This document shows positions 9,042 to 17,763 of a DNA stretch of 64,000 nucleotides, piece after piece. Within the stretch, counting starts at the first letter, position 1, and each line of letters begins with the position of its first letter. This DNA is from Phenylobacterium hankyongense. Lineage in GTDB: Bacteria; Pseudomonadota; Alphaproteobacteria; Caulobacterales; Caulobacteraceae. Position numbers and translations under genes: made by a program. The DNA lies in NCBI RefSeq assembly GCF_003254505.1, contig NZ_QFYP01000001.1:2836001-2900000 (forward strand). Reading direction: 5' to 3'. The notes beneath the pieces were generated by a model. It was given only the letters and a program-made list of their open reading frames with translations, was not told where the DNA came from and ran no database searches.

Positions 9042-10115
9042 TCATTCTGCGGGCTCCCGGCGGCGCCAACGCGCGGCTTTCAGGGCGATGCGCTTCCGAG
9101 TGAAATCGGTCAGGCGCTTGCGGACGGGCTCGTCGTAGAAGCGCAACAGCAAGTAGGCGAGCGCCACGACCAGCAAGAACTCGGCGCATAGAGCACCGGC
9201 TTCACGAGCTCCTGTGAGACCATAGCTGCGGATTACGTGAGCGAACGTCGGAAAGAATGGGTAGTGGATGGCGTATATCGGATACGAGATCCGGCCACCA
9301 AGCAGGTAGATCCCAGCCTTGCGCGGCTGGTGGTTGGCCCCCGCGGCAACCACCAGGGGAAACACCACAAAGGCGCAGGCAAGATCGTAAGCCCAGGTAA
9401 AACCTGGTGAGGGAATGCACAGGGCGGCCAACAGCAGTCCGATGATCAGTGGTATCGGGAGGCTGATCGCAGGCCGGTGTCGGTAGATCAGCACGCCAGC
9501 GCTGAACGAGAAAACCACCCGCGACAGGCCCCATGGGTATTCCGACATCATCGAGCCTGGGAGCAGTCCATCCCCTGCATATGAGACCCACGCGAGCGCG
9601 AGGCCTGAAACCCCGAGCACCAGCCACAAGATGCGCGTGGCGAGGAACCTCAGGGACGCGGCGTATACGAAATTGGCCGCGACTTCGTAGAATAGCGACC
9701 AGTGCGCCGGGTTGAGCGGATAGGCCTGTGGGTAGTCGTCGCGCCCGATCTGCAGCGGCACGAGCAGAAGGCCTGCGACCAAGAGAACCGAGAGCAGAAC
9801 GGGATCGGGCGCTTGCTGCGCGGCCATCTTTGTGGCTTTGCCAACCACGCCGATTAGGACGCCGGCGATGATCATTGGCCACAGCCGGATTACACGCCTG
9901 ACGAAAAAATCGCCCAACGTCATGTTGGTCGTTAGGCGGCGCTCGTAGGCGGCAGCGATGACGAACCCGCTCAAAGCGAAGAAGAAGTCCACAGCCAAGT
10001 AGCCATGTGAGGCTGGCTTAATCGCGCTCGGCTGGGTGATGTGAAAAATGACTACCGCCAGCGCAGCGACACCCCGCAGCCCATCCAGCGTCGCATAGTG
10101 ATTTTTCTCGTCCAT
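9042..10115 (-). CDS. Acyltransferase 3 (OafA/YrhL-like) membrane protein
   Basis: Second membrane O-acyltransferase (357 aa). YATLDGLRGVAALAVVIFHI followed by FFFALSGFVIAAAYERR shows the diagnostic family core, and about ten hydrophobic stretches follow. The C-terminus ends in a basic tail. The ATG at 10115 is chosen because GGGGAC lies immediately upstream; the longer frame from 10166 would translate the duplicated promoter-like element. Codon use is visibly more A+T-rich than in the neighbouring methyltransferase, as is usual for horizontally shuffled O-antigen modification genes. Together with the FkbM gene it probably decorates the surface polysaccharide made by this region. The acyl donor and acceptor are not predictable. 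Confidence 0.9.
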   Translation of the reverse strand: MDEKNHYATLDGLRGVAALAVVIFHITQPSAIKPASHGYLAVDFFFALSGFVIAAAYERRLTTNMTLGDFFVRRVIRLWPMIIAGVLIGVVGKATKMAAQQAPDPVLLSVLLVAGLLLVPLQIGRDDYPQAYPLNPAHWSLFYEVAANFVYAASLRFLATRILWLVLGVSGLALAWVSYAGDGLLPGSMMSEYPWGLSRVVFSFSAGVLIYRHRPAISLPIPLIIGLLLAALCIPSPGFTWAYDLACAFVVFPLVVAAGANHQPRKAGIYLLGGRISYPIYAIHYPFFPTFAHVIRSYGLTGAREAGALCAEFLLVVALAYLLLRFYDEPVRKRLTDFTRKRIALKAARWRRREPAE

Positions 10116-10135
10116 CGCGTCCCCGCCGGTCAGTG

Positions 10136-10168
10136 CGATATTTGTTGAGAACACGGTGAAGCTCAACC
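10136..10168 (-). promoter_or_regulatory. Duplicated promoter-like module, copy B
   Basis: Leftward TTGAGC-N17-AAATAT, 20 bases before the acyltransferase ATG at 10115. The core of 25 bases matches copy A (9003-9027) with a single mismatch. Confidence 0.5.
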
Positions 10169-10237
10169 CACCCAGAGAGAGGCCAACGGGTCACGGCGAC
10201 ACGACGTGATGGGAGACACCAAGGTCCGTGGCGTCTA

Positions 10238-11206
10238 GTGTGGGTAAGCTTGGGGAGTCCGGGGTTGGCGTTGATCGAGGATGGCGGCGCGGTCGGCGTA
10301 TCGATCGCTGGTCCTGCGGCGACTCCACGGATCGTCGTGGTCGTCGCTTCGCTAGGACGGCCCGATGAATTGTCCACCCTCCTGGCGCACCTCGAAAATC
10401 AGTCGGTCAAGCCGAGCCGGGTGATCCTCTCCGTCACCGACAGGGCGGACGCCCCAGCGGCGGTCGGCGCGAACGTCGAGGTGGTGGTCGGGCCCAAAGG
10501 GTCGTCGCCGCAGCGCAATCTCGGCATCCGGCTTGCCCTGGCGGCCGGATGCGACGTCATGGTCTTCCTCGACGACGACTACGTTCCGACGGCGCGGGCG
10601 CTGGAACTGTTCTGCAAGGTGCTGGCGGATCGTCCCGACGTGGTCGGTGTCACAGGGACCGTTATTGCTGACGGCATCCGGGGGCCGGGGATTCCGACCG
10701 AGTTGGCCGAAGAACTGGTGCTCCGCTACGAGCACGAAGCGCCGCCCCTGACCACGACCTGCGTCGACACCACGGGCCTCTATGGCTGCAACATGGCCTT
10801 CCGGGCTTCGGCGATCGGCGATTGCCGGTTCGACGAGAACCTGCCGCTCTACGCCTGGCAGGAGGACATCGACTTCTCCCGGCAGATGCGGTCGAGCGGT
10901 CGCCTGGTGAGGAGCCTCGCCGCCACCGGTGTCCATCGCGGCGTGAAGCGGGCGAGGGCGCCGGGGTTCCAGCTCGGCTGGGCGCAGGTCGTCAATCCGG
11001 CCTATCTCGTCCGCAAGGGGACCATGCCCTTCACCTTCGCCGTGGCGCTGGTGATCCGCAACGTCATCGCCAACCACCTGCGTGCGCTCGCCCCCGAGCC
11101 ATGGGTCGATCGCCGCGGACGCGTCCGCGGCAACTGGGCCGGCATTCTGGAAGTCCTGCGCGGCCGCATCGACCCGTCGGCCGTCCTTAACCGGATATCG
11201 AGGTAG
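10238..11206 (+). CDS. GT2-family glycosyltransferase
   Basis: Cytoplasmic GT-A glycosyltransferase of 322 aa. RIVVVVASLGRPDELSTLL is the nucleotide-binding first strand, MVFLDDDYVP carries the DxD-type metal/UDP-sugar motif (DDD), and YAWQEDIDFSRQM provides the ED motif with the catalytic-base region. It would add one sugar to the lipid-linked repeat unit. The listed start is GTG at 10238; a TTG at 10265 has a good GGGGAG site seven bases upstream and may be the true start. It is divergent from the acyltransferase and followed 45 bases later by a GT4 enzyme on the same strand. Confidence 0.88.
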   Translation: MWVSLGSPGLALIEDGGAVGVSIAGPAATPRIVVVVASLGRPDELSTLLAHLENQSVKPSRVILSVTDRADAPAAVGANVEVVVGPKGSSPQRNLGIRLALAAGCDVMVFLDDDYVPTARALELFCKVLADRPDVVGVTGTVIADGIRGPGIPTELAEELVLRYEHEAPPLTTTCVDTTGLYGCNMAFRASAIGDCRFDENLPLYAWQEDIDFSRQMRSSGRLVRSLAATGVHRGVKRARAPGFQLGWAQVVNPAYLVRKGTMPFTFAVALVIRNVIANHLRALAPEPWVDRRGRVRGNWAGILEVLRGRIDPSAVLNRISR

Positions 11207-11251
11207 TCGAGCTACCTCCACGGCGCTGACGGCTGATCCCGGGGGACGAAC

Positions 11252-12442
11252 TTGGCGCGCGTGGCGATGGTCCAAAGCTATCCGTATGAAGCGGTGAGCA
11301 ACGGTGATGCCGCGTACATCGCGGCCTTGCGGGATTATTTGATCGGCCGCGGCCACGAGGTGTTCGGTTTTGTCACCGACATGACCCGGGGCAGGACTTC
11401 GCCCGTTTACCGAAGCGCATACGATCTCTCGGCGACCGCGGGCTGGAAGGTCCGGCAAGCCATCCGCGCGGAGCGCGCATTTGTCAGCGGTTCAGTGGCC
11501 CAGTGGGCCGAGCCGCTCAGGAAGAAGATCGGTCTTCGGAAGACCGAACCCACACGCGACAAATGGACCGCACCCGAAGCGAGGTGGTTGGCCCGCGAGC
11601 TGAAGCGTATCGACGCGTCCTGCGCGATCCTGTTCTTCGACGCCGTAGGGTTCAGCGCCTCAATCGGCCAGTTGACCACGGTCGTCGCGGCCCCAAGTTT
11701 CCTGAGGGGCCGGGAGATCAGTATCCTGCCGGAACAGAACACTTGTCGCATAGGCGATGACGAGGTCGCTGCCCAACTGTCATGGCTCAAAGGCGCTGAT
11801 TGCGTCGCCTTCAACAGTCGTGACGATATCGACTTCGCGCGCCGCTACGGTTTCGAAAAAGCCATCAAGATCAACATGGGCTTGCCGGACAAATCTCGCG
11901 AGGCGCCGCACCAAGACAGCTCAGAGCCGACAATCACGTTTGTCGGTGTTGCGGCCAAGCAGAATATTGAGAGCTGCCAATGGTTCCTGGATCGCTGCTG
12001 GCCAATCATTCGCGAAGCTCGCCCAGATTCCCGGCTGCGCCTCGTCGGGACTGTCGTGCGGGGGGTCGATGTCACGGCACTCCCCGGCGTTGATGCGGTC
12101 GGATTCGTGCCAGACCTTGAGCCGGAGTACCGCCGTGCGCAGGTGGTGGTGGCTCCGCTGGTCAGCGGAAGCCGAGGCGTCAAGGTGAAAGTCGCCGAGG
12201 CGCTGTCTTATGGCTGTCCGCTTGTCACGACGTCGATCGGAGTGGATGCCGGCGACCCCAATCAATTTGGCGAGGCGGTGGTCGTGGCAGACGAGCCCGG
12301 CGACTTTGCCAGAGCTGTTCTCGATCTGCTGAATGACCCGCGGCTGCGGCGGAAGCGGCAAGCTTTGGCTGCCGAGGCCTTCAATCAGAATTTTTCATTC
12401 GACGCCGCATTCTGCGAGCTCACCGAATACCTGAAACTATGA
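11252..12442 (+). CDS. GT4-family glycosyltransferase
   Basis: GT-B glycosyltransferase of 396 aa. The N-terminal Rossmann half has HEVFGFVTDM. The C-terminal half has TFVGVAAKQNIESCQWFLDRCWP (acceptor/donor cleft) and VSGSRGVKVKVAEALSYGCP, the usual EX7E-like donor-binding region of GT4 enzymes. A GGGGGAC sequence precedes the TTG start at 11252; in-frame GTG and ATG codons lie within the next five codons. Base composition is more A+T-rich than its neighbours. Its stop overlaps the stop of the convergent flippase by six bases. It probably adds a sugar in assembly of the exopolysaccharide repeat. Confidence 0.88.
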   Translation: MARVAMVQSYPYEAVSNGDAAYIAALRDYLIGRGHEVFGFVTDMTRGRTSPVYRSAYDLSATAGWKVRQAIRAERAFVSGSVAQWAEPLRKKIGLRKTEPTRDKWTAPEARWLARELKRIDASCAILFFDAVGFSASIGQLTTVVAAPSFLRGREISILPEQNTCRIGDDEVAAQLSWLKGADCVAFNSRDDIDFARRYGFEKAIKINMGLPDKSREAPHQDSSEPTITFVGVAAKQNIESCQWFLDRCWPIIREARPDSRLRLVGTVVRGVDVTALPGVDAVGFVPDLEPEYRRAQVVVAPLVSGSRGVKVKVAEALSYGCPLVTTSIGVDAGDPNQFGEAVVVADEPGDFARAVLDLLNDPRLRRKRQALAAEAFNQNFSFDAAFCELTEYLKL

Positions 12443-13816
12443 GGCCGGATCTTCTGTGTCTGCCGCCGGCGCCGCCGGCGATTGCGGGATCCTGTCTCCC
12501 GCCATCAGCTCTTTCAGGTGCTTGAAAACAAGTTGGGGCGCGGTCATCGCGGCCTGCAGCGCCTCGACGGCAAAGTCCCTTTCCTTGGTCCAGAGGCAAC
12601 CAAGCGACAGGAGGCTCAACAGAACTTCGGCGGTGACCAGGCCGATCGCGCCGCCTACCGGGCCCATGTAGTGGCCGAGGCCGGCGAGAAGGGCGAGATA
12701 GATTCCGGCGCAGCTGATCGTGATGCCCGACACCTCGCGGCTCCGGCCCAGCGGCAGCAGGAATTGCCTCGACAAGGTGCTTCCGACAGCCACGATCGCC
12801 GGAAGCAGGGCGAGCCACCGCAACACGGCGACGGACCCTGTGAACTTGTGCCCGAGCACAAGCTCTACGATGGGGCCGGCGAAGATCATCAGGCCGATGG
12901 TCAGCATTGTCCCGACCAGGATTTGCATCGCCAGCAGGATGCCGGCGAGTTCCGCGGCCGCTGACCGAGAGCGGCTTACAAGGGCGCTGACGCGCGGGTA
13001 CATGACCATGCCCACGGGTATGGTGATTGAGAGCACCATGCGGCTGATGCGCTCCGCGCCCGCAAAGATGCCGGTGGCTTCCATGCCCGAGACAAAGGTG
13101 AGCAGAAGCGGGGCGGCGGCCGTGTAGGCGATCCAGCTGCTCTGGGACAGGAAGTAGTGGCGGTAATCCAGGATCTGCCGAAGCGCGTCGCGAAAGGGGA
13201 AGCGCGGCCGACCGATATCGACGTACCGGGTGGCCACCAGGAATCCGGCGCCGCCGCCGATCAACCCACCTATGCCCTGGAGCGCGCAGGCGATCCAGGT
13301 GTCCTGGGGTCCGTGCACCAGTGCAAACGTCAGGATCACCACCAGCGTCCGGCCGGCGATCGAGTAGAGCGAGAACAACCCCATCCGCCCCATCCCCTGC
13401 ATCAGCCAATCGACGCTGAGGACCGCCCCGCAGATATTCAGGATGCCGGGAAGCAGCAGGTAAAGCGGCGAGGGGACCTTCTGCAGGGCCACGAGTACGC
13501 CAAGCCCCGCCAACGCCACCGCGGCGAGCAGCAGCTTCGCCGTCATGGTCCGCCAGACGATCTCGCGAATCGCCGCCGGCTCGCCATGCGCCTGGGCGAC
13601 GTCCTTGGTGGCCCCGAGCGAGAACCCCCAGTCGATGATCAACCACAGGTACGCGTTGGCGCCGATCACGAACGCCAGGGTCCCGTAGTTCGCGACGCCC
13701 AGGGTCCGTGTAAGATAGGGGAGATTCAGCAGCGCCAGGACATAGCCGCTCGCCTGGAAAACGGTCATCCAGGCGACGTTGCCCAGGAAGCGGAAAGTGT
13801 TGGCGCGAGAGGGCAT
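12437..13816 (-). CDS. Wzx-type polysaccharide flippase
   Basis: Multi-pass membrane protein (459 aa from ATG 13816) of the MOP/oligosaccharide-flippase superfamily. It would carry the undecaprenyl-linked repeat across the inner membrane. The N-terminus (FRFLGNVAWMTVFQASGYV, then LPYLTRTLGVANYGTLAFV) is typical: the LTR.LG...YG motif after the first helix recurs across Wzx proteins. About twelve to fourteen hydrophobic segments follow, and the protein ends in a hydrophilic tail. A TTG at 13855 would add 13 residues with no family character. It is convergent with the preceding GT4 gene. With the polymerases at 14097 and 25242 and the Wzc-like protein at 20246 it completes a Wzx/Wzy pathway. 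Confidence 0.9.
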   Translation of the reverse strand: MPSRANTFRFLGNVAWMTVFQASGYVLALLNLPYLTRTLGVANYGTLAFVIGANAYLWLIIDWGFSLGATKDVAQAHGEPAAIREIVWRTMTAKLLLAAVALAGLGVLVALQKVPSPLYLLLPGILNICGAVLSVDWLMQGMGRMGLFSLYSIAGRTLVVILTFALVHGPQDTWIACALQGIGGLIGGGAGFLVATRYVDIGRPRFPFRDALRQILDYRHYFLSQSSWIAYTAAAPLLLTFVSGMEATGIFAGAERISRMVLSITIPVGMVMYPRVSALVSRSRSAAAELAGILLAMQILVGTMLTIGLMIFAGPIVELVLGHKFTGSVAVLRWLALLPAIVAVGSTLSRQFLLPLGRSREVSGITISCAGIYLALLAGLGHYMGPVGGAIGLVTAEVLLSLLSLGCLWTKERDFAVEALQAAMTAPQLVFKHLKELMAGDRIPQSPAAPAADTEDPAS

Positions 13817-14096
13817 GCTCGTCACTGAAGGGGGCGTTCGCGTCCGTGCTGTCAAGGTTCATGGAAGGCTTGGCGTGCTACCGTTGGGCAAAGCTCGCGG
13901 CGTGGCGACGCCTTTCGCGAGCGCCGGGACGATTGCCGGGGTAGGGTGAAGCCTGATTGGGTGGGGCGGTTGTAGTGATCCGGGGGGATCGAGCCTGCGC
14001 GGCTTGTCAAAACGCGATTGAACTGGACTTGACGCCGCCGCCGCCTGACGGTGGCGCCACTATGAGTAGCAGTAGAGGGACTCCGAGACGTTCGCG

Positions 14097-15572
14097 ATGA
14101 GCTTTCCAGCGATAATCTTTGCGATCGCCCTGCTGGTCTGCCTGCTGTCCCGTGGCCCGGCGATCTTCTTCCTGTTCTTCGCGAGCTGGTCTTTCGGCGC
14201 CTTCGCCGCGGTGCCGCCGGAACTGGTGGGGGGCGTCAGCCTGACGCCGGCGTGGTTCTGCGCCGGGGCGATGGCCTTGAAGGTCGCCGGTGAGGAGGGA
14301 TTTGGGGAGACCTTCGCCACCCTGATCGATCCGCGCCGGCTGGGGCTCCTGAGCCTCTGCGCCGTCTACGGCGTGATCTCGGCGATGTTCTTCCCGAGGC
14401 TGTTCGCCGGGGTGATCGACATCATTCCCATGCGGTTGACGCTGAACCACGCGCCGCAGCCCCTGTCGCCGACCTCCGCCAACTTCACCCAGGCCTTCTA
14501 TCTGGTGATCACCGTGGCGGTGGTCGCGGCCTTCCACATGGCCTGCCGACGGCCCGAACGTCGCCGCGCCATCCTCAACGCCCTGCTGTTCGGCGGCGCG
14601 GTCGCAGTCGTAACCGGCCTGGTCGACTACGTCGCGGGCCTGACCGGCGCCGCGACCCTGCTGGCGCCCTTCCGCACCGCCAGCTACGCCCTGATGACCA
14701 ACGCCGAGGCGTTCGCGGGGTCGGGCCGCCGGGTGGTCGGGCTGATGACCGAGGCGTCGGCCTTCGCGGCCCTGGCCATCGGGTTCGTGGCGCCGCTGGT
14801 GCTGCTGCGCGACGCCTACCGCTCCGCTGTGACCCGCAATGTGCTGCTGCCGGCGGTGTGCCTGCTGCTGATCCTGCTGGTGTGGCTGTCGAAGTCTTCG
14901 ACCGGAATGGTCGGGGTCGCGGTCCTGGGGCTGGTGATGCTCGCCCACATGGCGCGGTCCCTGTGGCTGCGGCGCGCCGAGGCCGCGCCGGGCCTGGTGC
15001 TGCTCTATCTCGCCCCGCTGCTGGTGGTGGCCTTCCTCGTTCTCTTCCCGTCGCTCGCCGAACAGGCGATCCACACCGTGGACGTGATGGTCCTGCAGAA
15101 GAGCGCCTCGGAGTCCTACGTCGAACGCACGATGTGGAATCGCGTCACCCTGGACGCCTTCCGGCAGAGCTGGGGGCTGGGGGCCGGTCTCGGGTCGGCC
15201 CGGGCCTCGAGCTGGCCGGTCGCGGTGCTCGGCAACATCGGCGTCTTCGGCGCGGCGACGATGGCGCTGTTCATCGCCCGCATCCTGGTCGCCAGGCCGC
15301 CGCCGGGAGACCTGCTGTTCGACCGCCAGATGATCGGCGCCAAGTACGCCATCCTTCCGGGGCTGATCATGGGCGCGCTGGCCGGCACCTCCGTCGCCTT
15401 CGGCCTGCCGGTCGCCTGGCTGATGGGCATGATCGGCGGCATGTCGGCGGCGGCGGCGGCCCCGGCTCCCGCCCGCAACCGCAGCGTGCGCTCCCGCCTC
15501 GTCGGGCTGACCGTCTCGCCCCCCGGCCAGCTCCTGCGGTCCGGCCCCCGCCCGGACGGACTCGAGCCATGA
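14097..15572 (+). CDS. Wzy-like polysaccharide polymerase / O-antigen ligase-family membrane protein
   Basis: Polytopic inner-membrane protein of 491 aa with about a dozen hydrophobic segments and a large hydrophilic loop (LTLNHAPQPLSPTSANFTQ, residues about 115-135). A late segment (RVTLDAFRQSWGLGAGLGSARASSW) resembles the Wzy_C region, in which WaaL/Wzy proteins carry a G.G.G motif before the last helices. It would polymerise repeat units in the periplasm. No enzyme motif is fully diagnostic, so this is a topology-and-context call. Its stop overlaps the start of the GT2 gene that follows (ATGA). A second, different Wzy/ligase-type protein lies at 25242. Confidence 0.78.
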   Translation: MSFPAIIFAIALLVCLLSRGPAIFFLFFASWSFGAFAAVPPELVGGVSLTPAWFCAGAMALKVAGEEGFGETFATLIDPRRLGLLSLCAVYGVISAMFFPRLFAGVIDIIPMRLTLNHAPQPLSPTSANFTQAFYLVITVAVVAAFHMACRRPERRRAILNALLFGGAVAVVTGLVDYVAGLTGAATLLAPFRTASYALMTNAEAFAGSGRRVVGLMTEASAFAALAIGFVAPLVLLRDAYRSAVTRNVLLPAVCLLLILLVWLSKSSTGMVGVAVLGLVMLAHMARSLWLRRAEAAPGLVLLYLAPLLVVAFLVLFPSLAEQAIHTVDVMVLQKSASESYVERTMWNRVTLDAFRQSWGLGAGLGSARASSWPVAVLGNIGVFGAATMALFIARILVARPPPGDLLFDRQMIGAKYAILPGLIMGALAGTSVAFGLPVAWLMGMIGGMSAAAAAPAPARNRSVRSRLVGLTVSPPGQLLRSGPRPDGLEP

Positions 15573-16654
15573 GCCCGAGCGTCAGCGTGGTGATCATCAA
15601 CCACAACTACGGCCGCTTCCTCGGCGAGAGCGTCCGCAGCGTGCTCGCGCAATCGGCGCCGCCGGCCGAGATCGTGGTCGTCGACGACGGCTCGACCGAC
15701 AACTCCCGCGAGGTGATCGCCGGCTTCGGCGGTGCGGTCATTCCGGTCTTCCAGTCGAAGTCCGGGCACGTCGCCGCCTTCAACGCCGGCTTCGCCAAGG
15801 CCTCCGGCGACGTCCTGATCTTCCTCGACGCCGACGACCGCCTCTACACGCAATGCGTGCAGACCGTCGTGGAGAACTGGGAGCCGGGGCTCGCCAAGAT
15901 CCAGTACCAGCTCGACACCATGGACGAGCAGGGCGTCGATCAGGAACTATCGTTTCCGTACTTCCCCGAGGACCTGGGCCCCGACGAGGTGCTGCAGCAG
16001 CTGCTGAGGTTCGGCACCTATCCGTGGACCGTCTCCAGCGGCTGCGCCTTCTCCCGCCGGTTCCTGGAAGGGATCATGCCGATCGACGCGGACCTGATCT
16101 TCAAGTCGCCGGACGGCTACGCCAACAAGCTCGCGCCGCTGTTCGGCGCGGTGAAGTCCCTGAGGACCGTGCTCGGCGGCTATCGGGTGCACGGCCAGAA
16201 CGCCTGGGCGCAGGCGCCCGGGCCGCTGCGGGCCGGCCCCTTCACCCGCAACACCCGCTTCGACATCGTCATGCACGCGGAGCTGCGCCGGCTGGCCGCC
16301 AGCCGCGGCCACACGATCCCGGACTTCGACGAGATCTGCACGCCCAATCAGGTCGAGGTGAGGGCGCTGTCGTACCGCCTGGCGCCGAGCGAGCATCCTC
16401 AGGCGCGCGACACGCGGCGGCTGCTCGCCGGGCTCGGCCTGCGCTCGGCCCTGCGCGCGCCAAACACCTCAGCCATAGGGCGGCTGCTCTGGTCGCTGTG
16501 GCTGACGACGGCGACGCTTGCCCCCATATGGCTGGTGAGCCGCCTCTACCTCGGGTTTCGCGGTCAGAGCGGACGTTCGAGCCTGTCGCGGCACGTGCTC
16601 AACTTCGCGCGCGGACGCGCCGGCCGCTATGCGCCGCCGCCCGAGCGCGCCTGA
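15569..16654 (+). CDS. GT2-family glycosyltransferase
   Basis: GT-A glycosyltransferase (361 aa). VSVVIINHNYGRFLGESVRSV and IVVVDDGSTDNS are the canonical GT2 opening, and LIFLDADDRLY carries the DxD motif. The ATG at 15569 overlaps the stop of the polymerase gene in an ATGA, so translation is coupled. The open frame extends far upstream (from 14858), but that part is the out-of-frame shadow of the polymerase. A C-terminal hydrophobic stretch (TTATLAPIWLVSRLYLGF) may associate it with the membrane. It probably transfers a sugar to the lipid-linked intermediate. Confidence 0.9.
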   Translation: MSPSVSVVIINHNYGRFLGESVRSVLAQSAPPAEIVVVDDGSTDNSREVIAGFGGAVIPVFQSKSGHVAAFNAGFAKASGDVLIFLDADDRLYTQCVQTVVENWEPGLAKIQYQLDTMDEQGVDQELSFPYFPEDLGPDEVLQQLLRFGTYPWTVSSGCAFSRRFLEGIMPIDADLIFKSPDGYANKLAPLFGAVKSLRTVLGGYRVHGQNAWAQAPGPLRAGPFTRNTRFDIVMHAELRRLAASRGHTIPDFDEICTPNQVEVRALSYRLAPSEHPQARDTRRLLAGLGLRSALRAPNTSAIGRLLWSLWLTTATLAPIWLVSRLYLGFRGQSGRSSLSRHVLNFARGRAGRYAPPPERA

Positions 16655-16661
16655 TTCCGGA

Positions 16662-17747
16662 TCAGGCCGCGGCCTCGACCAGCCAGTCGAGCAGCTGGGC
16701 CGAGCTCCGCCGCCAGGTCTTCTGGCGCGCGTGGGCCTGGCCGCGCGCAGCCGCCTCGGCCCGGGCCGCCGGGTCCTCGATCAGCTGCAGGAGAGCCTGC
16801 GCCCAGGCCTCGGTGTCCTCGGTATCGGCATAGAGCGCGCCGTCGCCGCAGGCCTCGGGGATGGCTCCGGCCGTCGACACCACGGCCGGACAGCCGAGAT
16901 ACATGGCCTCCACCGGCGGCAGGCCAAAGCCCTCGGTGGTTGAGGGCAGGGCCATCGCCGCGGCGGACTCGAAAAGCGCCCTGAGCTCGGCGTCGCTCAC
17001 CCGCCCGGCGAACGTCACATTGGCCGGAGGGGCCCAGCCCGCCGCATCGAAGTCCGACGGTTGAGCCGCGCCGACCAGCACCAGCTGGGCCTTTGCGAAG
17101 TCCGGACGCCGGAAGACCTCGAACAGGCGCGCGATGTTCTTGTGCTTCTGGGTGTTGGCGAGCGCGACGACGAACCGCCCCGGCTCGAGCCCCAGGCGCG
17201 CCACGACGTGCGGGTCCGCCGGCGCTCGGGCCAGGTGGTCGACGCCGTTGTGGAGGACGCGGATCCGGTCGGGCTCGGCGATGCCGAAGCGGACCAGCAT
17301 GGCCTTGGAATACTCGGACACCGTCAGGATGAATTGCGAGCGGGCGCCGATCTGCGGCAGGGCGAACTGGTACCAGGTGCGGAACGCCGGCGAGTAGGAC
17401 TGCGGCGACAGGAACACCTGCGCGTCATGGATCATGGTGATGCTTCGCGGCGCCGCCAGCGGCGCAAGGTTGCACAGGTTCACCAAGAGGTCGTCACGGC
17501 AGCGCCACGGCAGTTCCAACTGCTCCCACGGCTGCCAGGTGAGCACGCCGGCTTCACGGCGCGGGATGCCGTTCAGCTCGGGCATGTCGCGGGCGTCGCG
17601 CGGATGGACCAGGTTGAATTCCGGCCTGTCGCCGCGCGGCTCCGCCGTGATCACCTCATCCACGCCGCGAATGAGCTCGAGCGCGACGCGATAGACCCCC
17701 GTGCGGGCGCCGCTGAAGAATTTCCCGTTGAAGCTGACGCGCCGCAT
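16662..17747 (-). CDS. GT4-family glycosyltransferase
   Basis: GT-B glycosyltransferase of 361 aa. The N-terminal domain starts VSFNGKFFSGARTGVYRVALEL, a glycine-rich acceptor-side loop seen in mannosyltransferase-like GT4 enzymes. Further on are ITMIHDAQVF, FILTVSEYSKAMLVRFG and the donor motif PSTTEGFGLPPVEAMYLGCP (EGFGLPPVE = EX7E). The gene follows the next GT4 (17764) by 16 bases on the same strand, so they are likely co-transcribed, and it is convergent with the GT2 gene. Role: a backbone or side-chain sugar of the exopolysaccharide; specificity unknown. Confidence 0.9.
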   Translation of the reverse strand: MRRVSFNGKFFSGARTGVYRVALELIRGVDEVITAEPRGDRPEFNLVHPRDARDMPELNGIPRREAGVLTWQPWEQLELPWRCRDDLLVNLCNLAPLAAPRSITMIHDAQVFLSPQSYSPAFRTWYQFALPQIGARSQFILTVSEYSKAMLVRFGIAEPDRIRVLHNGVDHLARAPADPHVVARLGLEPGRFVVALANTQKHKNIARLFEVFRRPDFAKAQLVLVGAAQPSDFDAAGWAPPANVTFAGRVSDAELRALFESAAAMALPSTTEGFGLPPVEAMYLGCPAVVSTAGAIPEACGDGALYADTEDTEAWAQALLQLIEDPAARAEAAARGQAHARQKTWRRSSAQLLDWLVEAAA

Positions 17748-17763
17748 CCGATCGACTGAAGGC

